Shown piece after piece: positions 27,073-35,549 of a stretch of DNA of 64,000 nt. Made by a program: the position numbers and the translations under genes. The notes under the pieces were generated by a model. The model was not told the origin of the DNA. It worked only from the letters and a program-made list of their open reading frames with translations, and did not search any database. Each line of letters starts with the position of its first letter. The first letter of the stretch is position 1. This DNA comes from CAXXXW01 sp963665555. Its GTDB lineage: Bacteria > Pseudomonadota > Alphaproteobacteria > Thalassobaculales > Thalassobaculaceae. The stretch spans positions 682,001-746,000 of the forward strand of contig OY762308.1 of NCBI GenBank assembly GCA_963665555.2, given 5' to 3'.

Positions 27073-27690
27073 ATGAGCAACCGCGTCAGGTCGAAGCACA
27101 AGATCGACCGCCGCCTCGGCGTCAACCTCTGGGGGCGGCCGAAATCCCCGATCAACAAGCGCGAATACGGCCCCGGCCAGCACGGCCAGCGCCGCCGCAA
27201 GCCGTCGGACTACGGCGTGCAGCTGATGGCCAAGCAAAAGCTCAAGGGCTACTACGGCAATATCGGCGAAAAGCAGTTCCGCAGGTACTACCGCGAGGCG
27301 GTGCGCCGCAAGGGCGACACCGGCGAGAACCTGGTCGGCATCCTCGAATGCCGGCTCGACGCGCTGGTCTACCGCATGAAGTTCGTGCCGACCGTGTTCG
27401 GCGCGCGCCAGTTCGTCAACCACGGCCATGTCACGGTGAACGGCCGGCGGGTCGACATTCCCTCCTACCTCTGCCGGGAGGGCGACACGATCCAGGTCAA
27501 GGAGAAGTCCCGCGAAATCCCGATGGTGCTGGAGGCCGTCGTCTCGCCCGAACGCGACCTGCCGGATTACGTGGAGGTCGATTACGGCAAGATGGCGGGC
27601 ACCTTCCTGCGCCAGCCCAAGCTGGAGGACGTGCCCTACCCGGTGCAGATGGAGCCGAACCTGGTGGTCGAGTTCTACTCGCGCACCTGA
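27073..27690 (+). CDS. rpsD: 30S ribosomal protein S4
   Basis: The product is 205 residues, the standard length of S4. The N-terminal KHKIDRRLGVNLWGRP and KREYGPGQHGQRRRKPSDYG motifs are universal in S4, and the S4 RNA-binding domain (CRLDALVYRMKF, ARQFVNHGHVTVNGRRVDIP) occupies residues about 94-155. It nucleates small-subunit assembly on 16S rRNA. A zinc site is absent, as in the C-minus form. AAGGAA precedes the ATG. The last 16 bases overlap the end of the convergent YbaK-like gene. Confidence 0.98.
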   Translation: MSNRVRSKHKIDRRLGVNLWGRPKSPINKREYGPGQHGQRRRKPSDYGVQLMAKQKLKGYYGNIGEKQFRRYYREAVRRKGDTGENLVGILECRLDALVYRMKFVPTVFGARQFVNHGHVTVNGRRVDIPSYLCREGDTIQVKEKSREIPMVLEAVVSPERDLPDYVEVDYGKMAGTFLRQPKLEDVPYPVQMEPNLVVEFYSRT

Positions 27691-28211
27691 CCGCCGGAAG
27701 ACGGGGCGGGGGCGGGCGCCGGCGCGGCCGGGCGGGCCAGCCCCTCCACCACCTCGGCGTTGGGCGCGCGGGCCAGCAGTTCCGGGCGGACCTTCAGCTT
27801 GGAGACGCGGTTGCCGCCGCCGAGGATCACGTATTCGCGCCGCATCACATCGCCGTCGATCCACAGCGGCAGGTCCGGCGGCAGGGCCAGCGCGGTGACG
27901 CCGCCGATCTCCATGCCCGTCCGCTCCCGCGTCTCGTCCGGCCCGGCGAAGGAGACCTTGCGCGCGCCGAGCTTCTTGCGGACCGAATGGTTCACGTCGA
28001 GCCGGTGGGTCGCCAGCACCACGCAGGCGGCGAACTTCTCCGACCCGGTCTTCGAGCGCACCAGGATGGTGTTGGCCGAATCCTCCGGCGCGACGCCGTA
28101 GCGCTCGCAGAACACCGCCGTGTCGGCGAGGTCCGGGTCGCACTCCCAGACCTCGAATTCGAGGCCGGAAGCTTCCAGGAGGGCGCGGATTTCGGGCAGC
28201 GTGTCGGTCAT
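27675..28211 (-). CDS. YbaK/EbsC-type aminoacyl-tRNA deacylase
   Basis: The product is 178 residues, a YbaK/ProX editing domain: CDPDLADTAVFCERYGV, the conserved catalytic-type Lys region EKFAACVVLATHRLD, and GGVTALALPPDLPLWIDGDV followed by YVILGGGNRVSKLKV. These stand-alone enzymes remove misacylated amino acids (Cys, Ala or Ser) from tRNA. The C-terminal tail is Ala/Pro-rich. Its last codons overlap the rpsD 3' end by 16 bases, and its ATG overlaps the stop of the upstream DUF3592-like gene (ATGA). Confidence 0.85.
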   Translation of the reverse strand: MTDTLPEIRALLEASGLEFEVWECDPDLADTAVFCERYGVAPEDSANTILVRSKTGSEKFAACVVLATHRLDVNHSVRKKLGARKVSFAGPDETRERTGMEIGGVTALALPPDLPLWIDGDVMRREYVILGGGNRVSKLKVRPELLARAPNAEVVEGLARPAAPAPAPAPSSGGQVRE

Positions 28212-28702
28212 GCGGCCGGTCCCTGGCGCGGCGGCGTTCCGGGGGCGGGCGGCGGGCGGGAGGCCGCCCTGTCCCGCTCGCGCAATCCGAGGCCGAGCGC
28301 CGCCAGCCCGACGATGGAAAGCCAGATCGGCCGCGTCCACGGCGCGAAAACCTCGACCGCCCGCATGTCGCGCGGGTTGTCGCGGCGGTAGAGGATTGGG
28401 ATCCTCCGGCCCGGCTCCAGAGCGCGGCGGCCGGACTCGACCGCGCCCTCGACCGGCGGCGCGCCGTCGCGGCGCAGCAGGACGCGGTAGCGCGCGTGCT
28501 CCGCGCCGGCCGCGGCCGGTTCGGCCGCCAGCACCTCCGCCTCGCCCAGCGAGCCGCGCACCAGGAACCTGGCGTGCGGCTGGGCGTACCAGAGCGCGGC
28601 CGCGAAGGCGATGGCGGCGACCGCGAACAGGGTCCGGGGCGAGGGGTCGAGCAGCCGCCTCAGCAGAGGCGACCTGTCCCGCCGAAGCCCGAGGCGCAAC
28701 AT
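28208..28702 (-). CDS. DUF3592-like membrane protein
   Basis: The product is 164 residues with one hydrophobic helix near residues 22-42 (TLFAVAAIAFAAALWYA) and another near 125-145 (PIWLSIVGLAALGLGL). The loop between them (ARYRVLLRRDG, GRRIPILYRRDNPRDMRAVE) matches the DUF3592 pattern of a beta-rich extracytoplasmic domain. Its function is unknown. It overlaps the YbaK-like gene by four bases. No clear ribosome site was seen before the ATG. Confidence 0.65.
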   Translation of the reverse strand: MLRLGLRRDRSPLLRRLLDPSPRTLFAVAAIAFAAALWYAQPHARFLVRGSLGEAEVLAAEPAAAGAEHARYRVLLRRDGAPPVEGAVESGRRALEPGRRIPILYRRDNPRDMRAVEVFAPWTRPIWLSIVGLAALGLGLRERDRAASRPPPAPGTPPRQGPAA

Positions 28703-28749
28703 GCCGGGCCGGGCGCGCCGGGGCCGCCGCGCGGACGCCGGCTCCGGCC

Positions 28750-29085
28750 TCAGGCGGCCGGGGCCAGGCCCTTGCTCTCCAGCAGTTCGGTCAGCTCCCC
28801 GGTCTGGAACATCTCGCGCACGATGTCGCAGCCGCCGACGAACTCGCCCTTCACGTAGAGCTGCGGGACGGTCGGCCAGTCGGAGAAGGCCTTCACGCCG
28901 TCGCGGATCGCGGGGTCCTCCAGGACATTGACGCCCCGGAACTTCACGCCGAGATGGGTGAGCACCTGCACCACCGCGGCGGAAAAGCCGCATTGCGGGA
29001 ACACCGGCGTCCCCTTCATGAACAGCAGCACATCGCTCCCGTCCACCTCGGCCTGGATGCGGCCGCGCGTCGCTTCGTCGAGCAT
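28750..29085 (-). CDS. grxD: Monothiol glutaredoxin Grx4/GrxD
   Basis: The product is 111 residues. The CGFS active site is in FPQCGFSAAVVQVL (about residue 32) and the glutathione/Fe-S-binding segments WPTVPQLYVKGEFVGGCDI and EMFQTGEL are complete. Grx4-type proteins carry [2Fe-2S] clusters with glutathione and pair with BolA for iron-sulfur trafficking. The bolA gene lies 33 bases upstream, so the partnership is reflected in the operon. Confidence 0.95.
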   Translation of the reverse strand: MLDEATRGRIQAEVDGSDVLLFMKGTPVFPQCGFSAAVVQVLTHLGVKFRGVNVLEDPAIRDGVKAFSDWPTVPQLYVKGEFVGGCDIVREMFQTGELTELLESKGLAPAA

Positions 29086-29118
29086 GTATCGGTCTCCCGG
29101 TTGAAAACTGTCGTTCGG

Positions 29119-29355
29119 TCAGGCGTCCGGCGCGGCGGTTTGCAGCGCCAGGGCGTGGAGCTCGTTCCCCATGCGGCCCTGGAGCGCCGCGTAGACCATC
29201 TGGTGCTGGCGCACCCGCGTCTTGCCGGCGAAGGCCGAGGAGACCACCAGCGCGGCGTAGTGGTCGCCGTCGCCGCGCAGGTCCTCGATGGTAATTTGCG
29301 CGTCCGGGAACGCTTCCCGGATCAGGCGCTCGATCTCGGCGGCGTCCATCGCCAT
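29119..29355 (-). CDS. BolA family protein
   Basis: The product is 78 residues with the BolA fold: IERLIREAFPDAQITIEDL, GDGDHYAALVVSSAFAGKT with the conserved Fe-S-ligand-type His, and the helix RVRQHQMVYAALQGRMG. It is expected to form a heterodimer with the Grx4 encoded just downstream. It follows purL by 27 bases in the usual alphaproteobacterial order purL-bolA-grxD. Confidence 0.93.
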   Translation of the reverse strand: MAMDAAEIERLIREAFPDAQITIEDLRGDGDHYAALVVSSAFAGKTRVRQHQMVYAALQGRMGNELHALALQTAAPDA

Positions 29356-29382
29356 GGCGGTCGGGCCTCCCCGGTTTCGCGT

Positions 29383-31602
29383 TCACGCCCCGCGCATGTA
29401 GCCGGGCAGCCACGCCTCGTGGCGCGACCGTAGCACATCGACCGGCGCGGTGTCACCCGGCGCCAGCGTCAGCAGGCCGTCGCCCGTGACCGCGCCGACC
29501 GCCGCCGCCGGAACGCCCGCCGCCGCCGCGCGCGCCAGCAGCGCGCCGGGATCCGCCGTCGCCGCCAGGTAGCGGCCCTGGTCCTCGCCGAACAGGAAGG
29601 CGTGGCGCGGAACGCCCGCCGGCGCCGCGGCCGACAGCGCCGCGCCGAGTCCGTCCGCCGCCAGCGCCATCTCCGCCAGCGCGACCGCCAGCCCGCCGTC
29701 GGACAGGTCGTGGCAGGCCGAAACCGCGCCGTCCCGGATCGCCGCGCGGACGAAATCGCCGTTCGCCCGCTCCGCCGCGAGATCGACCGGCGGCGGCGCG
29801 CCCGCCTCGCGCCCGGCGATCTCGCGCAGGTAGAGCGATTGCCCGAGCCAGCCCCGCGACGCGCCGACCAGCACGAGCGCCTCGCCGGCGGCCCCCGGCG
29901 CGATCGTCGCGCGGCGCGGGGAATCGCGCAGCAGGCCGACGCCGCCCACCACGGGCGTCGGCGGGATCGCCTCCCCGTCGGTCTCGTTGTAGAGCGACAC
30001 ATTGCCCGACACGACCGGGAAGGCGAGCGCCAGCGCCGCCCGGCGCATCCCGGCGACGCAGCCCGCCAGCTGCGCCACGATCCGCGGGCGCTCCGGGTTG
30101 CCGAAGTTCAGGTTGTTCGTGAAAGCCAGCGGCTCGGCCCCGACCGCCGTCAGGTTGCGCCAGGCCTCGGCCACCGCCTGGGCGCCGCCTGCCTCCGGGT
30201 CGGCGGCGCAGTAGCGCGGCGTGCAATCGACCGTCATCGCCAGCGCCTTGCCCGCCCCGCCGACCCGGACGACCGCCGCGTCGCCGCCGGGGCCGGCCAG
30301 CGTGTCGTTGCGCACCAGGCTGTCGTACTGCTCCCAGATCCAGCGCCGGCTCGCGAGGTCGGGCGATCCCATGAGGTGGAGCAGCGCGTCCGAGAGCGGC
30401 CCCGGCGGCGCGGCCGCCGCCGCCTCGGCGGGCGAAAGCGGGGCGGGCGGCGTCGCCGGCGCGCGCGGCCGGTCGTATTCGGGCGACCGGGCGACCATCG
30501 GGTCGATCGGGATGTCGGCCCGGACCGCGCCGTCCTTGCGCGCGACGAGCCGGCCGGTTTCGGTCAGCCGGCCGATCTCGGCGAAGTCGAGGTCGCGGCG
30601 GCGGAAGATGGCGCGGGCGCGCTCCCGCGCCTCGGGCCGCAGGACCATCAGCATCCGCTCCTGGCTCTCCGAGAGCATGAGTTCGTAGGCGGTCATCCCC
30701 GATTCGCGGGCGGGCACGGCGTCGAGGTCCAGCTCCATGCCGAGGCCGCCCTTGCCCGCCATCTCCACCGAGGAGGAGGTGAGGCCGGCCGCGCCCATGT
30801 CCTGGATGGCGACGATCGCGTCCCCCTCCATCAGTTCGAGGCAGGCTTCGAGCAGCAGCTTGCCGGCGAAGGGGTCGCCCACCTGCACCGTCGGGCGCTT
30901 CGCCTCCGCGTCGCCGGAGAACCCGGCCGAGGCCATGGTCGCGCCGTGGATGCCGTCGCGGCCCGTTTTCGCGCCGACATAGACCACCGGGTTGCCGGCC
31001 CCCGCCGCCGCCGAGCGGAAGATGCGGTCCGCCGGCGCGACGCCCACGGTCATCGCGTTCACCAGGATGTTGCCGTTGTAGCCGCGATCGAAGCCCGTCT
31101 CGCCGCCGACGGTGGGCACGCCGACGCAGTTGCCGTAGCCGCCGATGCCCTCCGCCACGCCGGAGAGCAGGCGCCGCGTCCTGGGGTGCGCCGGATCGCC
31201 GAAGCGCAGCGCGTTCAGGCTGGCGATCGGCCGCGCGCCCATGGTGAACACATCGCGCAGGATGCCGCCCACGCCGGTCGCGGCGCCCTCGCGCGGCTCG
31301 ATGAAGCTCGGATGGTTGTGGCTCTCGATCTTGAAGACCGCCGCCAGCCCGTCGCCGATGTCCACGACGCCGGCGTTCTCCCCCGGTCCCTCGATCACGG
31401 CCGGCCCGTCGCTCGGCAGCAGCCGGAGCCACTTCTTCGAGGATTTGTAGGAGCAGTGCTCCGACCACATGGCGGAGAACACGCCGAGTTCGGTCGGGCT
31501 CGGCGCCCGGCCGAGGATGTCGAGGACGCGCGCGTACTCCTCCGGCGAGAGCCCGAGCTCGGCGGCGAGTTCGGGCGCGACGGCCGGTTCGGGCGCGGTC
31601 AC
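29383..31602 (-). CDS. purL: Phosphoribosylformylglycinamidine synthase subunit PurL
   Basis: The product is 739 residues, the small (bacterial three-component) PurL. Motifs in order are: SAMWSEHCSYKSSKKWLR, the ATP/substrate site FKIESHNHPS, GVGGILRDVF, PTVGGETGFD, QDMGAAGLTSSSVEMA, and in the second half FTNNLNFGNPE and SACHDLSDGGLAVALAEMA. It uses ATP and glutamine-derived ammonia to convert FGAR to FGAM in purine synthesis, working with PurQ and PurS. The start is GTG at 31602, overlapping the purQ stop (GTGA). Confidence 0.96.
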   Translation of the reverse strand: MTAPEPAVAPELAAELGLSPEEYARVLDILGRAPSPTELGVFSAMWSEHCSYKSSKKWLRLLPSDGPAVIEGPGENAGVVDIGDGLAAVFKIESHNHPSFIEPREGAATGVGGILRDVFTMGARPIASLNALRFGDPAHPRTRRLLSGVAEGIGGYGNCVGVPTVGGETGFDRGYNGNILVNAMTVGVAPADRIFRSAAAGAGNPVVYVGAKTGRDGIHGATMASAGFSGDAEAKRPTVQVGDPFAGKLLLEACLELMEGDAIVAIQDMGAAGLTSSSVEMAGKGGLGMELDLDAVPARESGMTAYELMLSESQERMLMVLRPEARERARAIFRRRDLDFAEIGRLTETGRLVARKDGAVRADIPIDPMVARSPEYDRPRAPATPPAPLSPAEAAAAAPPGPLSDALLHLMGSPDLASRRWIWEQYDSLVRNDTLAGPGGDAAVVRVGGAGKALAMTVDCTPRYCAADPEAGGAQAVAEAWRNLTAVGAEPLAFTNNLNFGNPERPRIVAQLAGCVAGMRRAALALAFPVVSGNVSLYNETDGEAIPPTPVVGGVGLLRDSPRRATIAPGAAGEALVLVGASRGWLGQSLYLREIAGREAGAPPPVDLAAERANGDFVRAAIRDGAVSACHDLSDGGLAVALAEMALAADGLGAALSAAAPAGVPRHAFLFGEDQGRYLAATADPGALLARAAAAGVPAAAVGAVTGDGLLTLAPGDTAPVDVLRSRHEAWLPGYMRGA

Positions 31603-32270
31603 GACAGCGCCGCCGCGAGGGCGTCGAACAGGGGCCGCCCGTCCACGCCGCCGACCGCCTCGTCGGTCGCGTTCTCCGGGTGCGGCATCAGGCCCAGCAC
31701 GTTGCGCCCCGGGTTCAGGATTCCCGCGATCGCGCGCGCCGAGCCATTCGTCGCGCCGCCCGGCCCGGCGTAGCGGAAGGCGACCAGCCCCTCGCCCTCC
31801 AGCCGGTCCAGCGTCGCCTCGTCGGCTTGGTAGTTGCCGTCGTTGTGGGCGCAGGGAACGGTTATCCGCTGGCCGGGCGCGTAGCCGGCGGTGAACGGCG
31901 AATCCGTCGTCCCGACCGCGAGCGCGGTGTCGCGGCAAACGAATTTCAGACCGGCGTTGCGCATCAGCGCGCCCGGCAGCAGCCCGGCCTCGGCGAGGAC
32001 CTGGAAGCCGTTGCAGACGCCGAGCACGGCGGCGCCCGCGCGCGCGCGCTCCGCCACCGCGCGCATCACGGGCGAACGGGCCGCCATCGCGCCGGCGCGC
32101 AGGTAGTCCCCGTGCGCGAAGCCGCCCGGCAGCGCGACCAGGTCGGCCGGCGGCAGCGCGGTCTCGTCGTGCGCGACGAGGACCGGCTCCCGCCCGGAGG
32201 CGCGACGCAGCGCCATCGCCATGTCGCGCTCCCGGTTGGAGCCGGGAAAAACGACGATTATCGACCTCAT
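31599..32270 (-). CDS. purQ: Phosphoribosylformylglycinamidine synthase subunit PurQ (glutaminase)
   Basis: The product is 223 residues, a class I glutamine amidotransferase. The nucleophile Cys is in VLGVCNGFQVL (about residue 87) and the His/Glu dyad in MPHPENATDE near the C-terminus; IIVVFPGSNRERDMA begins the protein. It supplies ammonia to PurL. The ATG at 32270 overlaps the stop of an amidohydrolase gene (ATGA) and its own stop overlaps the purL start. The purS gene, normally directly upstream, is not here. Confidence 0.95.
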   Translation of the reverse strand: MRSIIVVFPGSNRERDMAMALRRASGREPVLVAHDETALPPADLVALPGGFAHGDYLRAGAMAARSPVMRAVAERARAGAAVLGVCNGFQVLAEAGLLPGALMRNAGLKFVCRDTALAVGTTDSPFTAGYAPGQRITVPCAHNDGNYQADEATLDRLEGEGLVAFRYAGPGGATNGSARAIAGILNPGRNVLGLMPHPENATDEAVGGVDGRPLFDALAAALS

Positions 32271-33124
32271 TCGCGGACCGCTCGGCCCCGCGACGGCGCC
32301 CAGCCGTAGATCCGCGCCAGCGCGCCGCCCATCAGTTCGGCGCGCTCGCCGTCGCCGAGCCGCCCGGTTTCGACGAAGGGCCGCACGCCCTGCTCGTAGG
32401 TCAGCAGGTCCGCGGCGCGGGTCCAGTCCGTGCCCCACAGGCAGCGGCCGACGCCGAAGGCGTCGAGGATGCGGCGCAGCGGGTCCCAGATGTCGTTGTA
32501 CGGGTACGGCTCGTGGGACAGCGTGCAGGCGCCGGAAATCTTCACCGCCACGTTCCCGTGTTCGGCGAGCGCGAGCAGCTTCGGCAGCTCCGCGAACGGC
32601 TCCGGCGGGGCCGGCGGCGCGAAGGGCTGCCGGAGGCCGAGATGGTCGATCACCAGCGTCGTGTCCGCGTGCGCGCCGGCGAGGGCGCCGATCCGGTCCA
32701 GCAGCCCCCAGCACAGGATGTTGACCGGCAGGCCGCAACGCGCCGCCGCCGACAGGATGCGCGCCACGCCGGGATGGCCGGGATCGATGTCGGCCCCGTG
32801 CGCCATCATGATCCGCGCGCCGACGGCGCCCTCCGTCGCCGCCCAGTCCTCCACCGTCTCGGCGTTGGCGGGGTCGTCCGGGTCGATCGGCTTGATCAGC
32901 CCGAACCGGCCCGGATGGGCGGCGTGCACCTCCAGCGCGTAGCCGGCGTCGAAGCGGTACATCGAATAGGGCGAGACCAGCAGCGCCCCGTCCACCCCGA
33001 CCGCGTCCATCGCGGCCACCATGTCGTCGCCGGTGACTTCCGGCGGGCCGGGCAGCGCCCCGGCCCAGGGCCGCTCCGGCCGGTCGCGCTCGTAGGCGTG
33101 GACCTGGGAATCGATAATCGCCAT
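32267..33124 (-). CDS. Amidohydrolase family 2 (TIM-barrel) protein
   Basis: The product is 285 residues. IIDSQVHAYERDRPERPW at the N-terminus carries a QxH in place of the usual DxHxH metal motif, LVIDHLGLRQPF carries the HLG motif of the family and WGTDWTRAADLLTYEQG the late Asp. These features place it with the dicarboxylate-lactone hydrolase / gamma-resorcylate decarboxylase-like amidohydrolases. The gene overlaps purQ by four bases, which is unusual for purine operons. Reaction and substrate are unknown. Confidence 0.8.
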   Translation of the reverse strand: MAIIDSQVHAYERDRPERPWAGALPGPPEVTGDDMVAAMDAVGVDGALLVSPYSMYRFDAGYALEVHAAHPGRFGLIKPIDPDDPANAETVEDWAATEGAVGARIMMAHGADIDPGHPGVARILSAAARCGLPVNILCWGLLDRIGALAGAHADTTLVIDHLGLRQPFAPPAPPEPFAELPKLLALAEHGNVAVKISGACTLSHEPYPYNDIWDPLRRILDAFGVGRCLWGTDWTRAADLLTYEQGVRPFVETGRLGDGERAELMGGALARIYGWAPSRGRAVRE

Positions 33125-33145
33125 GGGATGGGTCTCCTTTGCGAC

Positions 33146-33808
33146 CTAGGCCGGCGGGCGGGCGTAGCCTTCGGGGAGGTTGGCGTCGAGGTATTCGTCC
33201 ACCGCCCGCACCATCTCGTCCAGCCGGCCGGTGAAGAAGTGGTTGGCGCCGGGGATCAGCTTGTGGCCGATCGCGATCCCCTTCTGCGCCGACAGCCGCT
33301 CGACCAGGCGGACCACCGAGTCCGGCGGCACCAGCTGGTCGGCGTCGCCCTGCACCATCAGGCCCGAGGCCGGGCAGGGGGCGAGGAAGCTGAAATCGTA
33401 GCTGTCCGCCGGCGGCGCCACCGAGAGGAAGCCGGCGATCTCCGGCCGGCGCATCAGCAGCTGCATCCCGATCCAGGCGCCGAAGGAATAGCCGCCGATC
33501 CAGTAGAACGGCGCGTCGGGATTGGCGATCTGCAGCCAGTCGAGCGCCGAGGCGGCGTCGCTCAACTCGCCCTCGCCCCGGTCGTAGCGGCCCTCCGAGC
33601 GGCCGACGCCGCGGAAGTTGAACCGCAAGGTGGCGAAGCCGCGCGCGACGAAACTCTGGTAAAGCGCGTAGACCACCTTGTTGTTCATCGTCCCCCCGTG
33701 TTCGGGCAGCGGGTGCAGCACGATCGCGCCCGGCGCGTTTTCGGCCTTGCCGGGCATGTAGCGCCCTTCGAGGCGGCCTTCGGGTCCGTTGATGATCACT
33801 TCGGGCAT
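33146..33808 (-). CDS. Alpha/beta hydrolase
   Basis: The product is 220 residues of the small dienelactone-hydrolase-like type: HPLPEHGGTMNN oxyanion region, FNFRGVGRSEGRYDRGEGE, nucleophile Ser in IGGYSFGAWIG (about residue 109), Asp in QGDADQLVPPD and His in PGANHFFTGR. The catalytic triad is complete. In many alphaproteobacteria this hydrolase lies divergently next to an IscS-type cysteine desulfurase, as here. The substrate is unknown. Confidence 0.85.
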   Translation of the reverse strand: MPEVIINGPEGRLEGRYMPGKAENAPGAIVLHPLPEHGGTMNNKVVYALYQSFVARGFATLRFNFRGVGRSEGRYDRGEGELSDAASALDWLQIANPDAPFYWIGGYSFGAWIGMQLLMRRPEIAGFLSVAPPADSYDFSFLAPCPASGLMVQGDADQLVPPDSVVRLVERLSAQKGIAIGHKLIPGANHFFTGRLDEMVRAVDEYLDANLPEGYARPPA

Positions 33809-33985
33809 GGTCGCGGCGTCCTTCCTGAACGGGCGGCCGGGCGGCGGCCGGCGCCGGGCGCGGGCGGATCGAACGGCGGCGCCGGCCGGGCGCGCGCCGC
33901 CCGCCGGAGCCTTCCGGCCCCGTCCGGCGTTGCCCGCGGCGGCGTTTCCGATTAGGGTTCCCCCCGCGCCGAGGGGGTTCTATAT

Positions 33986-34013
33986 CCCCTTGTTCCGGGC
34001 GGAATTCAAGGGG
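33986..34013. promoter_or_regulatory. Inverted repeat upstream of the cysteine desulfurase
   Basis: CCCCTTG (33986-33992) is matched by CAAGGGG (34007-34013) across 14 bases. A second small pair, GGGG and CCCC around TTCTATAT, overlaps its left end. It lies in the 270-base divergent region between the hydrolase and the desulfurase and could be an operator. No known consensus was recognised. Confidence 0.3.
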
Positions 34014-34078
34014 AGTCGCGGCCGGCGCCGGGTTCGGGAAGAGGCCCGGCCGGCGGGCCGCTCCCGGCGGGGGCGGAT

Positions 34079-35209
34079 ATGGGGCGGGCGAACCCTCCTG
34101 TCTATCTCGACTACAACGCCACCGCGCCGATCCGGCCGGAGGCGCGCGCGGCGATGCTCGACGCCATGTCCGCGGCCGGCAACCCGTCCTCGGTCCACGG
34201 GCCGGGCCGGGCGGCGCGCGCCCGGCTGGAGGCGGCGCGGCGGCGGATCGCGGACTTCCTCGGCGCGGCGCCGGGGAATGTCGTTTTTACTTCGGGCGGG
34301 ACGGAGGCGAACCTGATCGCGCTGCGCGGCTCCGGCCGGCGCCGCGTGCTGGTCTCGGCGATCGAGCACGCGGCCGTGCTGGGGGCCGCGCCGGGGGCCG
34401 GGCGCGTTCCCGTCGGGCGCGACGGCCTGGTCGACCTCGGGGCGCTGGACGCGATGCTCGCGGCGTCCGGGGAGCCGGCGCTGGTCTCCGTCATGTGGGC
34501 GAACAACGAGACCGGCGCGATCCAGCCCGTCGCCGGGGTCGTGGAGGTCGCGCGGCGGCACGGGGCGCTGGTCCATTCGGACGCGGTCCAGGCGGCCGGC
34601 AAGCTGCCGCTCGACTTCGCCGCCAGCGGCCTCGACGCGATGTCGGTGTCGGCCCACAAGCTCGGCGGTCCGCCGGGCGTCGGCGCGCTGCTGGTTGCCG
34701 AGGGCGCGCCGGTCTCGCCGCTCGCCGCCGGCGGCGGGCAGGAGAGGGGGCGGCGCGCCGGGACGGAGAACCTGCCGGGCGTCGCCGGCTTCGCCGCGGC
34801 CGTCGAGGCGGCGGCCGCCGATCCGGGCGAGGCGGCGCGGGTCCGCGCGCCGCGCGACGGGTTCGAGGCGCGGCTGGCGGCGGCCGCCCCGGAGGCGCGC
34901 ATCCTGTGCCGCGAGGTCGAACGGCTGGGCAACACCAGTTGCGTCGTCATGCCCGGCGTGGCCGCCGAGACCCAGGTCATGGCGCTCGACCTGGAGGGGA
35001 TCGCGGTCAGCGCCGGCGCCGCCTGCTCCTCCGGCAAGGTCCGGCGCAGCCATGTCGTGGACGCGATGGAGCCCGAGGGCGAGGCCGCCGGGTGCGCGCT
35101 GCGCGTCAGCTTCGGCCGGACCAACGGGCCGGAGGACGTCGAGCGGGTTGTCGCCGCGTGGCTCCGGCTGTACAAGCGCGCGGGCCGGACGGCGCGCGCC
35201 GCCGCCTGA
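34079..35209 (+). CDS. Cysteine desulfurase (IscS/NifS-like)
   Basis: The product is 376 residues. VYLDYNATAPIRPEARAAML at the N-terminus, FTSGGTEANLIAL, the PLP-binding Lys in VSAHKLGGPPGVG (about residue 196), RAGTENLPG and the persulfide-forming Cys in GAACSSGKVRRSH (about residue 321) are all present. It removes sulfur from cysteine for iron-sulfur clusters and thiolation. mnmA, which needs this persulfide sulfur, is three genes downstream, and a ferredoxin gene starts five bases after the stop. Confidence 0.93.
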   Translation: MGRANPPVYLDYNATAPIRPEARAAMLDAMSAAGNPSSVHGPGRAARARLEAARRRIADFLGAAPGNVVFTSGGTEANLIALRGSGRRRVLVSAIEHAAVLGAAPGAGRVPVGRDGLVDLGALDAMLAASGEPALVSVMWANNETGAIQPVAGVVEVARRHGALVHSDAVQAAGKLPLDFAASGLDAMSVSAHKLGGPPGVGALLVAEGAPVSPLAAGGGQERGRRAGTENLPGVAGFAAAVEAAAADPGEAARVRAPRDGFEARLAAAAPEARILCREVERLGNTSCVVMPGVAAETQVMALDLEGIAVSAGAACSSGKVRRSHVVDAMEPEGEAAGCALRVSFGRTNGPEDVERVVAAWLRLYKRAGRTARAAA

Positions 35210-35214
35210 AGCCG

Positions 35215-35544
35215 ATGCCGCGCGTGACCTTCATCGACCGGGCCGGCGCCCGCCGCGAGATCGACGCGCCGGAGGGGCTGACGCTGCTGGAGGTCTGCCG
35301 CCGCTTCGCCGTCGATATCGAGGGGGCCTGCGGCGGCGAGATGGCCTGCGCGACCTGCCATGTGGTCGTGCGGGAGCGCTGGTACGACCGCCTGCCGGAG
35401 CCGGAGCCGGACGAGGAGGACATGCTCGACCTCGCCGCCGGCCTGACCGCGACCTCGCGGCTCGGCTGCCAGATCGTGCTGACGGCGGCGCTGGACGGGC
35501 TGGAGGTCCGCCTGCCGGAGACCGGCGAGAACCTTTGGGGGTGA
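35215..35544 (+). CDS. [2Fe-2S] ferredoxin (adrenodoxin/ISC type)
   Basis: The product is 109 residues. Four cluster-binding cysteines are visible: ACGGEMACATCHVVV gives Cys-x5-Cys-x2-Cys, and TSRLGCQIVL gives the fourth. The spacing and the acidic helix EPEPDEEDMLDLA match vertebrate-type ISC ferredoxins, which donate electrons in iron-sulfur cluster assembly. It lies immediately after the cysteine desulfurase. The ATG at 35215 has no clear Shine-Dalgarno, so translation may rely on coupling. Confidence 0.93.
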   Translation: MPRVTFIDRAGARREIDAPEGLTLLEVCRRFAVDIEGACGGEMACATCHVVVRERWYDRLPEPEPDEEDMLDLAAGLTATSRLGCQIVLTAALDGLEVRLPETGENLWG

Positions 35545-35549
35545 CGCGC

